From contig NZ_DAMBQK010000007.1 of assembly GCF_032062175.1 (NCBI RefSeq), forward strand, positions 1 to 64,000: 64,000 nt of DNA. The letters are read 5' to 3'. Positions 15,856 to 24,293 of the stretch are shown here, one piece after another. Under the pieces are notes generated by a model that worked only from the letters and a program-made list of their open reading frames with translations, was not told the DNA's origin and ran no database searches. The position numbers were made by a program, and so were the translations under genes. Each line of letters begins with the position of its first letter. The first letter of the stretch is position 1. This DNA comes from Atlantibacter sp032062175. GTDB taxonomy: Bacteria; Pseudomonadota; Gammaproteobacteria; Enterobacterales; Enterobacteriaceae.

Positions 15856-17952
15856 ATGTGGCGACGCCTGATCTACCACCCCGAAATCAACTACGCACTT
15901 CGTCAAACCCTGGTGTTGTGTTTGCCTGTGGCGGTGGGTCTGGTTCTGGGCCATCTGCAACAAGGTCTCCTGTTCTCCCTCGTTCCCGCCTGCTGCAACA
16001 TCGCTGGCCTGGACACCCCGCACAAGCGCTTCTTTAAACGCCTGGTTATTGGCGGGTCACTGTTCGCGCTCAGCAGCCTGGCGATGCAGTTACTGCTGCT
16101 TAACGCCGTGCCGCTGCCACTGGCGCTCTCCGGGCTGGCGCTGATCCTGGGCGTAACGGCGGAAATCAGTCCGCTTCATGCTCGCCTGCTCCCGGCGTCG
16201 CTTATTGCAGCGATATTCACACTCAGCCTGGCGGGCTATATGCCGATGTGGGAGCCGCTGCTGCTGTATGCCTTGGGCACGCTGTGGTATGGGCTGTTTA
16301 ACTGGTTCTGGTTCTGGGTGTGGCGCGAACAGCCGCTGCGCGAAACCCTGAGCCTGCTGTACCGCCAGTTGGCGGAATATTGCGAAGCCAAATACAGCCT
16401 GCTGACCCAGCATACCGATCCGCAAAGCGCGTTGCCGCCGCTGCTGGCACGCCAGCAAAAAACCGTCGACTTGATTACCCAGTGTTATCAGCAGCTACAT
16501 ATGCTGTCGACCGGTAAGCATCACGGCTATAAACGCCTGCTGCGCACTTTCCAGATCGCGCTGGATTTGCAGGAGCATATTTCCGTCAGCCTGCATCAGC
16601 CCGAAGAGGTGCAGAAACTGGTGCGCGAAAGCCACGCCGAGGCGGTGATCCGCTGGAATGCCCAGACGGTGGCGGCCCGCCTGCGGGAACGCGCCGACGA
16701 TATCCTGTATCACCGTTACCCGAAGCGCTTTGAAATGGATAAGCAGATTGGCGCGCTGGAAAAAATTGCCCGCCAGCACCCCGATAACCCGGTGGGACAG
16801 TTCTGCGAATACCATTTCAGCCGTATCGCCAGAGTGCTGAAATCCCAGCGTCCACTGTATTCGCGCGATCTGATGGAAGATAAGCAGCGCCGCCTGCCCG
16901 TGCTGCGCGCGTTGAAAAGCTATCTGTCATTGAAGTCCACCGCCCTGCGCAGTTCCGCCCGTATCGCGGTGATGCTGAGCATTGCCAGCCTGGTGGGTAG
17001 CGCCCTGCACCTACCGAAACCCTACTGGATTTTAATGACCGTGATGTTCGTGACCCAGAACGGCTACGGCGCCACGCGGGTGCGTATTCTCCACCGAGCG
17101 GGCGGCACCATGGCCGGGCTTATCATCGCCGGGATCACTCTGCACTATCACGTTGCCGATGGCTACACCCTGCTGGCGATGTTGGTCATCACCATCGTGA
17201 GCTATCTCATCATCCGCAAAAATTACGGCTGGGCGACTATCGGCTTTACCGTCACGGCGGTGTATAGCCTGCAACTGCTCTCCCTGAGCGGGGAGCAGTA
17301 TATTCTGCCGAGACTGATTGATACCTTGATTGGCTGCCTGATCGCCTTTGGCGGCATGGTGTGGTTGTGGCCCCAGTGGCAAAGCGGCCTGCTGCGTAAA
17401 AACGCTCACGATGCGCTGGAGGCAGACCAGAAAGCGATACGCTTGATCCTCAGTGACGACCCGCAACCTACGCCGCTGGCCTGGCAGCGCATGCTGGTCA
17501 ACCAGGCGCATAACGCGTTGTACAATTCGCTGAACCAGGCGATGCAGGAACCGGGATTCAATACCCGCTATCTGGAAGAGATGAAGCTGTGGGTGACCCA
17601 CAGCCAGTTTATCGTCGAGCATATTAATGCGATGACCACTATGGCGCGGGAACACACCATGCTGACGCGTGACCTGGCGCAGCGCTATTTGCAGTCCTGC
17701 GAAATTGCGCTCCAGCGCTGCCAGCAGCGGCTGGAATATGACGAGCCGGGGGAAACCAAAGACGCGGTGATCCTGGATATGCCGGAAGCCCTGTCTCAGG
17801 GGCCGTTAAGCGTGCTGGAACAGCATCTCCAGCGGATACTCGGCCATCTCGACACCATGCACACCATTTCGTCAGTAGCATGGCGTCAGCGGCCGCATCA
17901 TGGGATCTGGCTAAACCGGCGGCTCAATAATCCGAAAGCGGTTAACGACTGA
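15856..17952 (+). CDS. yhfK: FUSC family inner-membrane protein YhfK
   Basis: This 698-aa protein has two hydrophobic bundles (about residues 15-155 and 375-510), each followed by a soluble helical region. That is the fusaric-acid-resistance/YccS-like architecture of putative efflux or aromatic-acid exporters. Substrate and partner are unknown. It follows crp by 47 nt, and its 3' end overlaps the convergent argD 3' end by 11 nt. Confidence 0.9.
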   Translation: MWRRLIYHPEINYALRQTLVLCLPVAVGLVLGHLQQGLLFSLVPACCNIAGLDTPHKRFFKRLVIGGSLFALSSLAMQLLLLNAVPLPLALSGLALILGVTAEISPLHARLLPASLIAAIFTLSLAGYMPMWEPLLLYALGTLWYGLFNWFWFWVWREQPLRETLSLLYRQLAEYCEAKYSLLTQHTDPQSALPPLLARQQKTVDLITQCYQQLHMLSTGKHHGYKRLLRTFQIALDLQEHISVSLHQPEEVQKLVRESHAEAVIRWNAQTVAARLRERADDILYHRYPKRFEMDKQIGALEKIARQHPDNPVGQFCEYHFSRIARVLKSQRPLYSRDLMEDKQRRLPVLRALKSYLSLKSTALRSSARIAVMLSIASLVGSALHLPKPYWILMTVMFVTQNGYGATRVRILHRAGGTMAGLIIAGITLHYHVADGYTLLAMLVITIVSYLIIRKNYGWATIGFTVTAVYSLQLLSLSGEQYILPRLIDTLIGCLIAFGGMVWLWPQWQSGLLRKNAHDALEADQKAIRLILSDDPQPTPLAWQRMLVNQAHNALYNSLNQAMQEPGFNTRYLEEMKLWVTHSQFIVEHINAMTTMAREHTMLTRDLAQRYLQSCEIALQRCQQRLEYDEPGETKDAVILDMPEALSQGPLSVLEQHLQRILGHLDTMHTISSVAWRQRPHHGIWLNRRLNNPKAVND

Positions 17953-19159
17953 CTTTCGCAACGGCCTGCGCGAAGCGCGTCATGCCTTCATCGATATCGG
18001 CACTTTCAACCACCAGCGATGGCGCGAAGCGCATCACATCCGGGCCAGCGTTCAGCACCATCACGCCCGCTTCTGCCGCCGCGTGCAAAAACTCACGCGC
18101 ACGGCCTTTGTACTGCGGTTTAAGCTCGGCGCCAATCAGTAGCCCCATGCCGCGAATGTCGCTGAACACGTCGTACTGCGCGTCAATTTGCTCAAGATGC
18201 TTCACGAACTGGGCACGTTTTTGGTTCACGCCAGCCAGTACATCCGGGGTATTGATGATATCGAACGCCGCGCCGGCTACCGCACAGGCTAACGGGTTGC
18301 CGCCGTAAGTGGAGCCGTGAGAGCCTACATGGAACGCCGAGGCGATATCCTGAGTGGTCAACATTGCACTGATCGGGAAACCGCCGCCCAGGGCTTTGGC
18401 GCTGGTGAGGATATCCGGCGTCACGCCGTAATGCATGTAAGCGAACAGATCGCCGGTACGGCCCATGCCGCACTGCACTTCATCAAACACCAACAGCGCC
18501 TGATGTTTGTCGCACAACTCGCGCAGGCCCTTTAAGAATTCCGGGGTCGCCGCCGTCACGCCGCCTTCGCCCTGAATCGGCTCCACCACAATGGCGCAGG
18601 TGTGATCGTCAATCACTGCTTCCACCGCATGCAGATCGTTAAACGGCACGTGGATAATATCTGCCGGTTTCGGGCCGAAGCCGTCAGAATATTTCGGCTG
18701 CCCGCCGACCGACACGGTAAACAGCGAACGGCCATGGAAAGCGTTATGGAAGGCGATGATTTTGGTTTTATACGGGCTGTGGCGGGTAGAGGCGTAATAG
18801 CGCGCCAGTTTGAACGCGGTCTCATTGGCTTCGGTGCCCGAGTTCATAAACAGTACGCGCTCGGCAAAGGTCGCGTTGATAATTTTGCGACCCAGGCGCA
18901 GCGCTGGTTCATTGGTAAACACGTTGCTGGTGTGCCACAGCGTTTCGCCCTGGTTTTTTAATGCCTCCACCAGCGCCGGATGGCAGTGACCCAGCGCCGT
19001 GACCGCAATCCCGCCGGCAAAATCAACGTACTCTTTACCCTGCTGATCCCATACGCGGCTGCCCTGCCCTTTTACCGGGATAAACTCAGCCGGTGCATAG
19101 ACTGGCAGAATAACGTCGTCAAAAGTCGCCCGGGTAATTGCAGTCTGTTCATTTGCCAT
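17942..19159 (-). CDS. argD: Acetylornithine/succinyldiaminopimelate aminotransferase
   Basis: This 405-aa class III PLP aminotransferase has MNSGTEANETAFKLAR near residue 105, the Asp-containing LLVFDEVQCGMGRTG near residue 220, and the PLP lysine in TSAKALGGG (about residue 255). It makes N-acetylornithine in arginine synthesis and also serves lysine synthesis. The AT-rich upstream gap (19160-19244) could hold ArgR boxes, but I could not align two convincing ones. The 3' end overlaps yhfK. Confidence 0.97.
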   Translation of the reverse strand: MANEQTAITRATFDDVILPVYAPAEFIPVKGQGSRVWDQQGKEYVDFAGGIAVTALGHCHPALVEALKNQGETLWHTSNVFTNEPALRLGRKIINATFAERVLFMNSGTEANETAFKLARYYASTRHSPYKTKIIAFHNAFHGRSLFTVSVGGQPKYSDGFGPKPADIIHVPFNDLHAVEAVIDDHTCAIVVEPIQGEGGVTAATPEFLKGLRELCDKHQALLVFDEVQCGMGRTGDLFAYMHYGVTPDILTSAKALGGGFPISAMLTTQDIASAFHVGSHGSTYGGNPLACAVAGAAFDIINTPDVLAGVNQKRAQFVKHLEQIDAQYDVFSDIRGMGLLIGAELKPQYKGRAREFLHAAAEAGVMVLNAGPDVMRFAPSLVVESADIDEGMTRFAQAVAKVSR

Positions 19160-19244
19160 CTTATGCCCATCCGTTTATGCAAAATCTTAATTGAAAATAT
19201 AAGCACAAAATATGCATAAAAAATCAATTAATGGCAATAAAAAA

Positions 19245-19808
19245 TCAGCGGCGTAAAAAGTTGGCAAGCAGCGCGTGGCCCTGTTCGCTGAGAATGCTTT
19301 CGGGATGAAACTGCACACCCTCCAGATCCCACTCGCGATGGCGAATGCCCATGATTTCATCCTCCGCGCTCCAGGCGGTGACGTCGAAGTCGTCCGGCAG
19401 CGTGGCGGGGTCAATCAGCAGGGAGTGATAGCGCGTCACGGTGAGCGGGTTATTCAGCCCGTGAAACACGCCGCTACCGTTATGGCGAATCGCTGAGGTT
19501 TTGCCGTGCATCACCTGACGGGCGCGAATAATCCGTGCGCCAAACGCCTGGCCTATGGCCTGATGCCCAAGGCAGACCCCGAGGATCGGCAGCTTACCCG
19601 CGTAATCACGAATCACATCCAGAGAGATGCCCGCTTCATTGGGGGTGCAGGGGCCGGGGGAAATGACAATTTTTTGCGGCGCGAGCGTGGCGATGTCGGC
19701 AACGCTGATTTCATCGTTGCGCTTAACCACCACCTCTGCGCCGAGTTCGCAGAAATACTGGTACAGGTTCCAGGTGAACGAATCGTAGTTATCAATCAGC
19801 AGTAGCAT
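19245..19808 (-). CDS. pabA: Aminodeoxychorismate synthase glutaminase subunit
   Basis: This 187-aa class I glutamine amidotransferase has nucleophile Cys79 in ILGVCLGHQA and a His-Glu pair in VQFHPESIL. It supplies ammonia to PabB to make 4-amino-4-deoxychorismate for folate. An anthranilate-synthase subunit (TrpG) would look similar, but size and the fic-ppiA neighbourhood fit pabA. Confidence 0.96.
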   Translation of the reverse strand: MLLLIDNYDSFTWNLYQYFCELGAEVVVKRNDEISVADIATLAPQKIVISPGPCTPNEAGISLDVIRDYAGKLPILGVCLGHQAIGQAFGARIIRARQVMHGKTSAIRHNGSGVFHGLNNPLTVTRYHSLLIDPATLPDDFDVTAWSAEDEIMGIRHREWDLEGVQFHPESILSEQGHALLANFLRR

Positions 19809-19838
19809 GGCGGCTCCGAAAAAATGAACCGCGCTATT

Positions 19839-20441
19839 CTACTCACTTTCCCGTGCTTCACTCACCACTTTGCTGAATATCAAGACCAGCGGCTCCAGAT
19901 CGCCCATCGCGCCAGCCTGGTTTGCTTCACGCCAGAACGGCGGGTCGATATCGCGCCAGTCGAGACTATACCCGGCATGAATCGCCAGTTGCTCAAAGAA
20001 AATGCGCTGGCTCAGGCCAGAACCCAGGCGGAACGGGTGCAGCACATTAATCTCGCAATAGTAGTGCGCCAGCCGCTGGATAAATTCCGGCGCGGCCAGC
20101 CCTGCCAGATACCCTTCGTCTTCCAGATCCTGGAACAGGTCGTTGCCCTCTTTCTCGATATAGCCGAAATGGCAGAAGCGGGTATCGCCCTGGTAAATAT
20201 CCACTTCACGCAACTCGCCCGCCCAGTCGAACACGTCCTGGAACAGGTGACGGTGGATAGCACAGAGATGGGGCAACCCGCGTGGGATCGGCCCCAGCGG
20301 CAACGTGGCGGCACGCAGCGCAACCAGTTCCAGCATCGCGGCATCCAGACGCTGCGCCTGGCGGATAGTAAGGCGGTTTTTCAGTACATCCAGACCGGCA
20401 TAGAGATACGGATCGCGCCCGTCGCCAAATTTATCGCTCAT
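19839..20441 (-). CDS. fic: Fic domain protein (AMP-transferase toxin family)
   Basis: This 200-aa protein has the Fic motif as HPFRLGSGLSQR (about residues 135-146), where the canonical form is HPFxxGNGRxxR. The Asn-to-Ser and Arg-to-Leu changes match those I recall in E. coli Fic (EcFicT), whose activity is weak, so the degeneracy is inherited rather than a fresh lesion. Its ATG lies inside the last codons of the yhfG antitoxin, an 11-nt overlap. Fic enzymes transfer AMP from ATP to protein targets. Confidence 0.93.
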   Translation of the reverse strand: MSDKFGDGRDPYLYAGLDVLKNRLTIRQAQRLDAAMLELVALRAATLPLGPIPRGLPHLCAIHRHLFQDVFDWAGELREVDIYQGDTRFCHFGYIEKEGNDLFQDLEDEGYLAGLAAPEFIQRLAHYYCEINVLHPFRLGSGLSQRIFFEQLAIHAGYSLDWRDIDPPFWREANQAGAMGDLEPLVLIFSKVVSEARESE

Positions 20442-20601
20442 ATTGCCCCCTGACTTCCTGAAGGCGTTGCTCGGCTTCGTCTGTGGTTAACTCGATTAGC
20501 GGGATATCGCGTCCCTCCAGGCGCAGGCTGGCCTGAAAGTTGCCGTTTCGCTTTTGCTCCCAGAGACGGGATTTCTGTTTATCGGTGAGTTTTTTAGACA
20601 T
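20431..20601 (-). CDS. yhfG: Fic antitoxin YhfG
   Basis: This 56-aa protein begins MSKKLTDKQKSRLWEQKRNG and ends GQYER. It carries S25-L-R-L-E29-G30, which fits the class I Fic inhibitory motif (S/T)xxxE(G/N) whose Glu blocks ATP gamma-phosphate positioning in the toxin. The start ATG at 20601 has GGGAGG upstream. It overlaps fic by 11 nt, so the antitoxin is made first and coupled. Confidence 0.9.
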   Translation of the reverse strand: MSKKLTDKQKSRLWEQKRNGNFQASLRLEGRDIPLIELTTDEAEQRLQEVRGQYER

Positions 20602-20672
20602 AGCGCCTCCCTGATCGTGACCGTATTTGCCACAAGTATAAGCAGCAAATCACAGACACGCCGGGAGGCGGC

Positions 20673-20696
20673 AAACGCGGGTTAAGCGAACCCGCG
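20673..20696 (-). terminator. ppiA terminator hairpin
   Basis: An 8-bp CGCGGGTT/AACCCGCG stem with a 5-nt loop begins 11 nt after the ppiA stop. On the minus strand it is followed only by TTTG, so it is a weak intrinsic terminator at best. Confidence 0.5.
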
Positions 20697-20706
20697 CAAA
20701 AAGCGG

Positions 20707-21279
20707 TTATGGCAGGACTTTAGCAGACAGGATAACTATCGGTTTTGACGGGACATTTTGGTAAGGACCCACGTCGTGAGTCTGGGCCTGGGCAATTTTA
20801 TCGGCAATGTCCATCCCTTTCACAACTTTACCAAATACCGCATACCCGAAATCGCGCTGGCCGTGGTCGAGAAACGCGTTGTCAGCCACGTTGATAAAGA
20901 ACTGGCTGGTAGCGCTGTCTTTATCTGCGGTGCGCGCCATCGAAATGGTGCCACGGGTGTTGCGCAGGCCATTGTCGGCTTCATTTTTAATCGGCGCGTT
21001 GGCTTGCTTTTGCTGCATATCAGACGTGAACCCGCCGCCCTGGACCATAAAGCCTGGGATCACGCGATGGAAAATGGTGTTGTTGTAGTAGCCGCTATTA
21101 ACGTAATCAACGAAGTTTTTCGAAGAGATTGGCGCTTTCTGGCTGTTTAACTCCAGTTCGATATTGCCGGCAGAGGTCGTCAACAGTACGCGAGGGTCGC
21201 CTTTGGCAGCCAGCGCCGCGGGAGAGAGAGCGGAAAGAGCGAACACAGCTGCAACAGCCGCCAGAGTTGATTTGAGCAT
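20707..21279 (-). CDS. ppiA: Periplasmic peptidyl-prolyl isomerase A (cyclophilin)
   Basis: The 190-aa precursor has a signal peptide MLKSTLAAVAAVFALSALS...ALA, cleaved near residue 24. The cyclophilin domain shows FHRVIPGFMVQGGGFT and TSQFFINVADN. It accelerates proline isomerisation of periplasmic proteins. It is transcribed divergently from tsgA across a region containing a perfect CRP site (21420-21435), in line with the known cAMP-CRP control of ppiA in E. coli. Confidence 0.97.
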   Translation of the reverse strand: MLKSTLAAVAAVFALSALSPAALAAKGDPRVLLTTSAGNIELELNSQKAPISSKNFVDYVNSGYYNNTIFHRVIPGFMVQGGGFTSDMQQKQANAPIKNEADNGLRNTRGTISMARTADKDSATSQFFINVADNAFLDHGQRDFGYAVFGKVVKGMDIADKIAQAQTHDVGPYQNVPSKPIVILSAKVLP

Positions 21280-21419
21280 GAAGCATTCCTTACGAAAACA
21301 GGGTTAAAAGCGAGTGGCTTGATTCTAAAGACCGTAACCGCATCGTGCCAGACATTTACCTGGTTTTACGATGCATGGCTAACATCCGGGATTTTTACCT
21401 GGAAAGTATAGGAAAGATA

Positions 21420-21435
21420 TGTGACAAAACTCACA
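21420..21435. promoter_or_regulatory. CRP-binding site between ppiA and tsgA
   Basis: TGTGA-CAAAAC-TCACA matches the CRP consensus at all ten conserved positions. It is 141 nt before the ppiA ATG and 122 nt before the tsgA ATG, so it could serve either promoter. Confidence 0.8.
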
Positions 21436-21556
21436 ATGAAACGTGAGTTTTGCAGCAAATAAATTCCTAAATGTTTATATGCATCACAAAAACACATAAA
21501 CTGCCCGCGATTTCAGCGTCCCCAGGATGCTTTACCTTTCTCTTCACAGGATCTTC

Positions 21557-22741
21557 ATGACTAACAGCAATCGCATCAAGCTCACATGGATCAGTTACTT
21601 TTCCTACGCCCTGACCGGCGCGTTAGTGATTGTCACCGGGATGGTGATGGGCAATATTGCCGACTACTTCGGCCTGCCGGTTTCCAGCATGAGCAATACC
21701 TTCACCTTCCTGAACGCCGGCATTTTGATTTCAATCTTTCTGAATGCCTGGCTGATGGAAATCGTCCCGCTAAAAACCCAACTGCGCTTTGGCTTTGTGA
21801 TGATGGTGCTGGCGGTGGCGGGCCTGATGTTCAGCCATAGCCTGGCGCTGTTTTCCGCCTGTATGTTCGTACTGGGCGTGGTGAGCGGCATTACCATGTC
21901 CATCGGCACCTTCCTGGTCACCCAGATGTACGAAGGCCGCCAACGCGGCTCGCGTTTGCTGTTTACCGACTCCTTTTTCAGCATGGCGGGCATGATTTTC
22001 CCAATGCTGGCGGCCTGGCTGCTGGCGCGCACCATTGAGTGGTATTGGGTTTACGCCTGCATCGGCCTGGTCTATGTGGCGATTTTTATCCTGACCTTCG
22101 GCTGCGCGTTCCCGGCGCTGGGCAAACACGCTAAACAGAGCAACACCCCTGTCGAGAAAGAAAAGTGGGGTATCGGCGTGCTGTTCCTGTCGGTGGCGGC
22201 GCTGTGCTACATCCTCGGCCAACTGGGCTTTATCTCCTGGGTACCGGAATACGCCAAAAGCCTCGGCATGAGCTTGAACGACGCCGGGAAGCTGGTCAGC
22301 GATTTCTGGATGTCGTACATGTTCGGCATGTGGGCGTTCAGCTTTCTTCTGCGCTTCTTCGATCTGCAACGCATACTGACCGTGCTGGCGGGCCTCGCCA
22401 CGGTGTTGATGTACTGCTTTATTTCCGGCGAACCACAGCATATGGCGTGGTTTATTCTGACGCTGGGCTTCTTCTCCAGCGCCATTTACACCTCGATCAT
22501 TACTCTTGGTTCGCTGCAAACCAACGTGCCGTCGCCTAAGCTGGTTAACTTTATTCTGACCTGCGGCACCGTCGGCACCATGCTGACCTTTGTTGTCACC
22601 GGCCCGATTGTTGCCCACAGCGGCCCTCAGGCGGCGCTCAATACCGCTAACGGTTTGTATGCCGTGGTGTTCGTCATGTGCCTGGTATTAGGCTTTGTGA
22701 CGCGCCATCGCCGTCACAACGCAACCTCCGCAGCGCATTAA
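21557..22741 (+). CDS. tsgA: MFS transporter TsgA
   Basis: This 394-aa major facilitator protein with about 12 transmembrane helices starts MTNSNRIKLTWISYFSYAL. The substrate is not established; the name comes from tellurite/selenite-related genetics. The start at 21557 was chosen over an in-frame ATG 10 codons earlier because family members begin MTNSNRIKLTW. The 3' end is only 15 nt from the convergent deaminase gene. Confidence 0.95.
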   Translation: MTNSNRIKLTWISYFSYALTGALVIVTGMVMGNIADYFGLPVSSMSNTFTFLNAGILISIFLNAWLMEIVPLKTQLRFGFVMMVLAVAGLMFSHSLALFSACMFVLGVVSGITMSIGTFLVTQMYEGRQRGSRLLFTDSFFSMAGMIFPMLAAWLLARTIEWYWVYACIGLVYVAIFILTFGCAFPALGKHAKQSNTPVEKEKWGIGVLFLSVAALCYILGQLGFISWVPEYAKSLGMSLNDAGKLVSDFWMSYMFGMWAFSFLLRFFDLQRILTVLAGLATVLMYCFISGEPQHMAWFILTLGFFSSAIYTSIITLGSLQTNVPSPKLVNFILTCGTVGTMLTFVVTGPIVAHSGPQAALNTANGLYAVVFVMCLVLGFVTRHRRHNATSAAH

Positions 22742-22747
22742 TACTCA

Positions 22748-22777
22748 ACGCGCCCTTTACTCTGCTGAAGGGCGCGT
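22748..22777. other. Hairpin at the convergent tsgA/deaminase junction
   Basis: A 10-bp stem (22748-22757 with 22768-22777) lies across the short gap and the last codons of the deaminase gene. There is no clear T-run on either side. It probably slows or ends both transcripts. Confidence 0.45.
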
Positions 22778-24055
22778 AAAGTAAATCTCCTCCCCGCCGT
22801 TATCCATCTTCACCCAAGTTTGCGACAGTTGTGTGGTGGCAATCACTTTGCCGTGACGCACCGACCAGCGCACCGGCACCTGGCGACGCACCGCTTCAAA
22901 GCCGTTCTCCACCGGTAAAATAATTACGTTAGCCGGGTTGCCCTCTTTAATGCCGTACTCAGCAATGCCCAGGGTTCTGGCGCTGTTATGGGTGATCAAA
23001 TCCAGGCTCTGGTTAATCTGCTCGTAGCCCATCATCTGGCAAACGTGCAGGCCCATATGCAGCACTTGCAGCATGTTGCCGGTGCCCAGCGGATACCACG
23101 AGTCAAATACGTCGTCATGCCCGAAGCAGACGTTTATGTCTGCCGCCAGCAGTTCCTTTACCCGGGTAATGCCGCGCCGCTTCGGATAATCATCAAATCG
23201 TCCCTGCAAGTGGATATTGACCAGCGGATTGGCGACAAAATTAATCCCGGACAGCTTCAGCAGGCGGAACAGCCGCGAGGTGTAGGCGCCGTTGTAGCTG
23301 TGCATGGCGGTAGTATGGCTGGCGGTAACGCGCGGGCCGATATTTTCCCGCAGCGCCAGCGCCGCCACGGTTTCCAGAAAGCGCGACTGCTCGTCGTCGA
23401 TTTCGTCGCAGTGAATATCCAGCGGCCGGTCATATTTCTTCGCCAGCGCAAAGGCGATATTCAGCGATTCAACGCCGTACTCGCGCGTGAATTCGAAATG
23501 TGGGATCGCGCCTACGACGTCCGCGCCGAGCTTCAGCGCCTCTTCCAGCAGGGCTTCGCCGTTGGGATACGAAAGAATCCCCTCCTGCGGAAACGCCACC
23601 AACTGCAAATCAACCCAGGGCGCGACTTCCTTCTTAACTTCCAGCAGCGCCCGGAGCGCCGTCAGCGTCGGGTCGGAGACATCAACATGGGTTCGTACAT
23701 ACTGGATGCCCTGCGCCATCTGCCATTTCAGGGTTTGCCAGGCGCGTGCTTTGACATCTTCATGGCTCAGCGTCGCCTTGCGCTCGGCCCAGCGCTCGAT
23801 CCCTTCAAACAGCGTCCCGGAAAGGTTCCAACTGGGCTCCCCGGCGGTTTGCGTAGTATCCAGATGAATATGCGGCTCGATAAACGGCGGTATGGCTAAC
23901 CCACCGCGCGCGTTAAGCACATCAAGACTGCTGTGAACGCCGTTTTCCATCGGCGTGATGGCACCAAATCGGCCCTTATCGATGGGGATTTGCCACAATC
24001 CTTCCCGCCCCGGTAAACGCACATTCTGGATTAACCATAAAGACGTTGAAGACAT
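22757..24055 (-). CDS. codA: Cytosine deaminase-type amidohydrolase
   Basis: This 432-aa protein starts MSSTSLWLIQNVRLPG; the ATG at 24055 has GAGGGAG upstream. It is a metal-dependent hydrolase of the CodA family, with metal His pair PHIHLD (about residues 63-65), HCDEIDDEQ (His/Glu), SHTTAMHS (His) and GHDDVFDSWYPLG (metal Asp). This set predicts deamination of cytosine or a related pyrimidine. There is no codB permease beside it, unlike the E. coli codBA operon, so it may be a paralogue with a different substrate. It is divergent from nirB. Confidence 0.85.
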   Translation of the reverse strand: MSSTSLWLIQNVRLPGREGLWQIPIDKGRFGAITPMENGVHSSLDVLNARGGLAIPPFIEPHIHLDTTQTAGEPSWNLSGTLFEGIERWAERKATLSHEDVKARAWQTLKWQMAQGIQYVRTHVDVSDPTLTALRALLEVKKEVAPWVDLQLVAFPQEGILSYPNGEALLEEALKLGADVVGAIPHFEFTREYGVESLNIAFALAKKYDRPLDIHCDEIDDEQSRFLETVAALALRENIGPRVTASHTTAMHSYNGAYTSRLFRLLKLSGINFVANPLVNIHLQGRFDDYPKRRGITRVKELLAADINVCFGHDDVFDSWYPLGTGNMLQVLHMGLHVCQMMGYEQINQSLDLITHNSARTLGIAEYGIKEGNPANVIILPVENGFEAVRRQVPVRWSVRHGKVIATTQLSQTWVKMDNGGEEIYFTRPSAE

Positions 24056-24192
24056 ACTCCCTCCGCTGTAAGCGCTTTTTACAGAGTGATACCACATTCC
24101 GCCTGGCCTGACCCGAATTTGTTTAAAAAGCGCGCAAAATCGAAAACTGAATCAATTCCGCCACTTAGAAAATCCTACAAAAATCAAGGATA

Positions 24193-24208
24193 TACCTATT
24201 AAGGGGTA
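24193..24208 (+). promoter_or_regulatory. NarL/NarP 7-2-7 site in the nirB promoter
   Basis: Two inverted heptamers, TACCTAT (24193-24199) and the complement of TACCCCT (24202-24208), are separated by 2 bp. They sit 20 nt upstream of the FNR site centre, as in the E. coli nirB promoter where NarL or NarP activates in response to nitrate and nitrite. Confidence 0.75.
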
Positions 24209-24221
24209 TATAGGGCAGAAA

Positions 24222-24235
24222 TTGATCTGAATCAA
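24222..24235 (+). promoter_or_regulatory. FNR site in the nirB promoter
   Basis: TTGAT-CTGA-ATCAA is a perfect FNR consensus. Placing its centre at -41.5, as in E. coli nirB, gives a start near 24270 and a 24-nt leader. Downstream sequence (GCTGAATCGTTAAGGTA) matches the E. coli promoter I recall. Confidence 0.85.
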
Positions 24236-24293
24236 GAAGGGGGTTTGCTGAATCGTTAAGGTAAGCAGTAATAGAATAGAAATTGAGGCAAAA

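Noticed and set aside
19160..19244. Possible ArgR boxes before argD
   Set aside because: The region is AT-rich with several near-palindromes, but I could not align two 18-bp boxes convincingly.
19824..20453. 209-codon frame antisense to fic
   Set aside because: It covers the well-supported fic gene on the other strand and shows no family.
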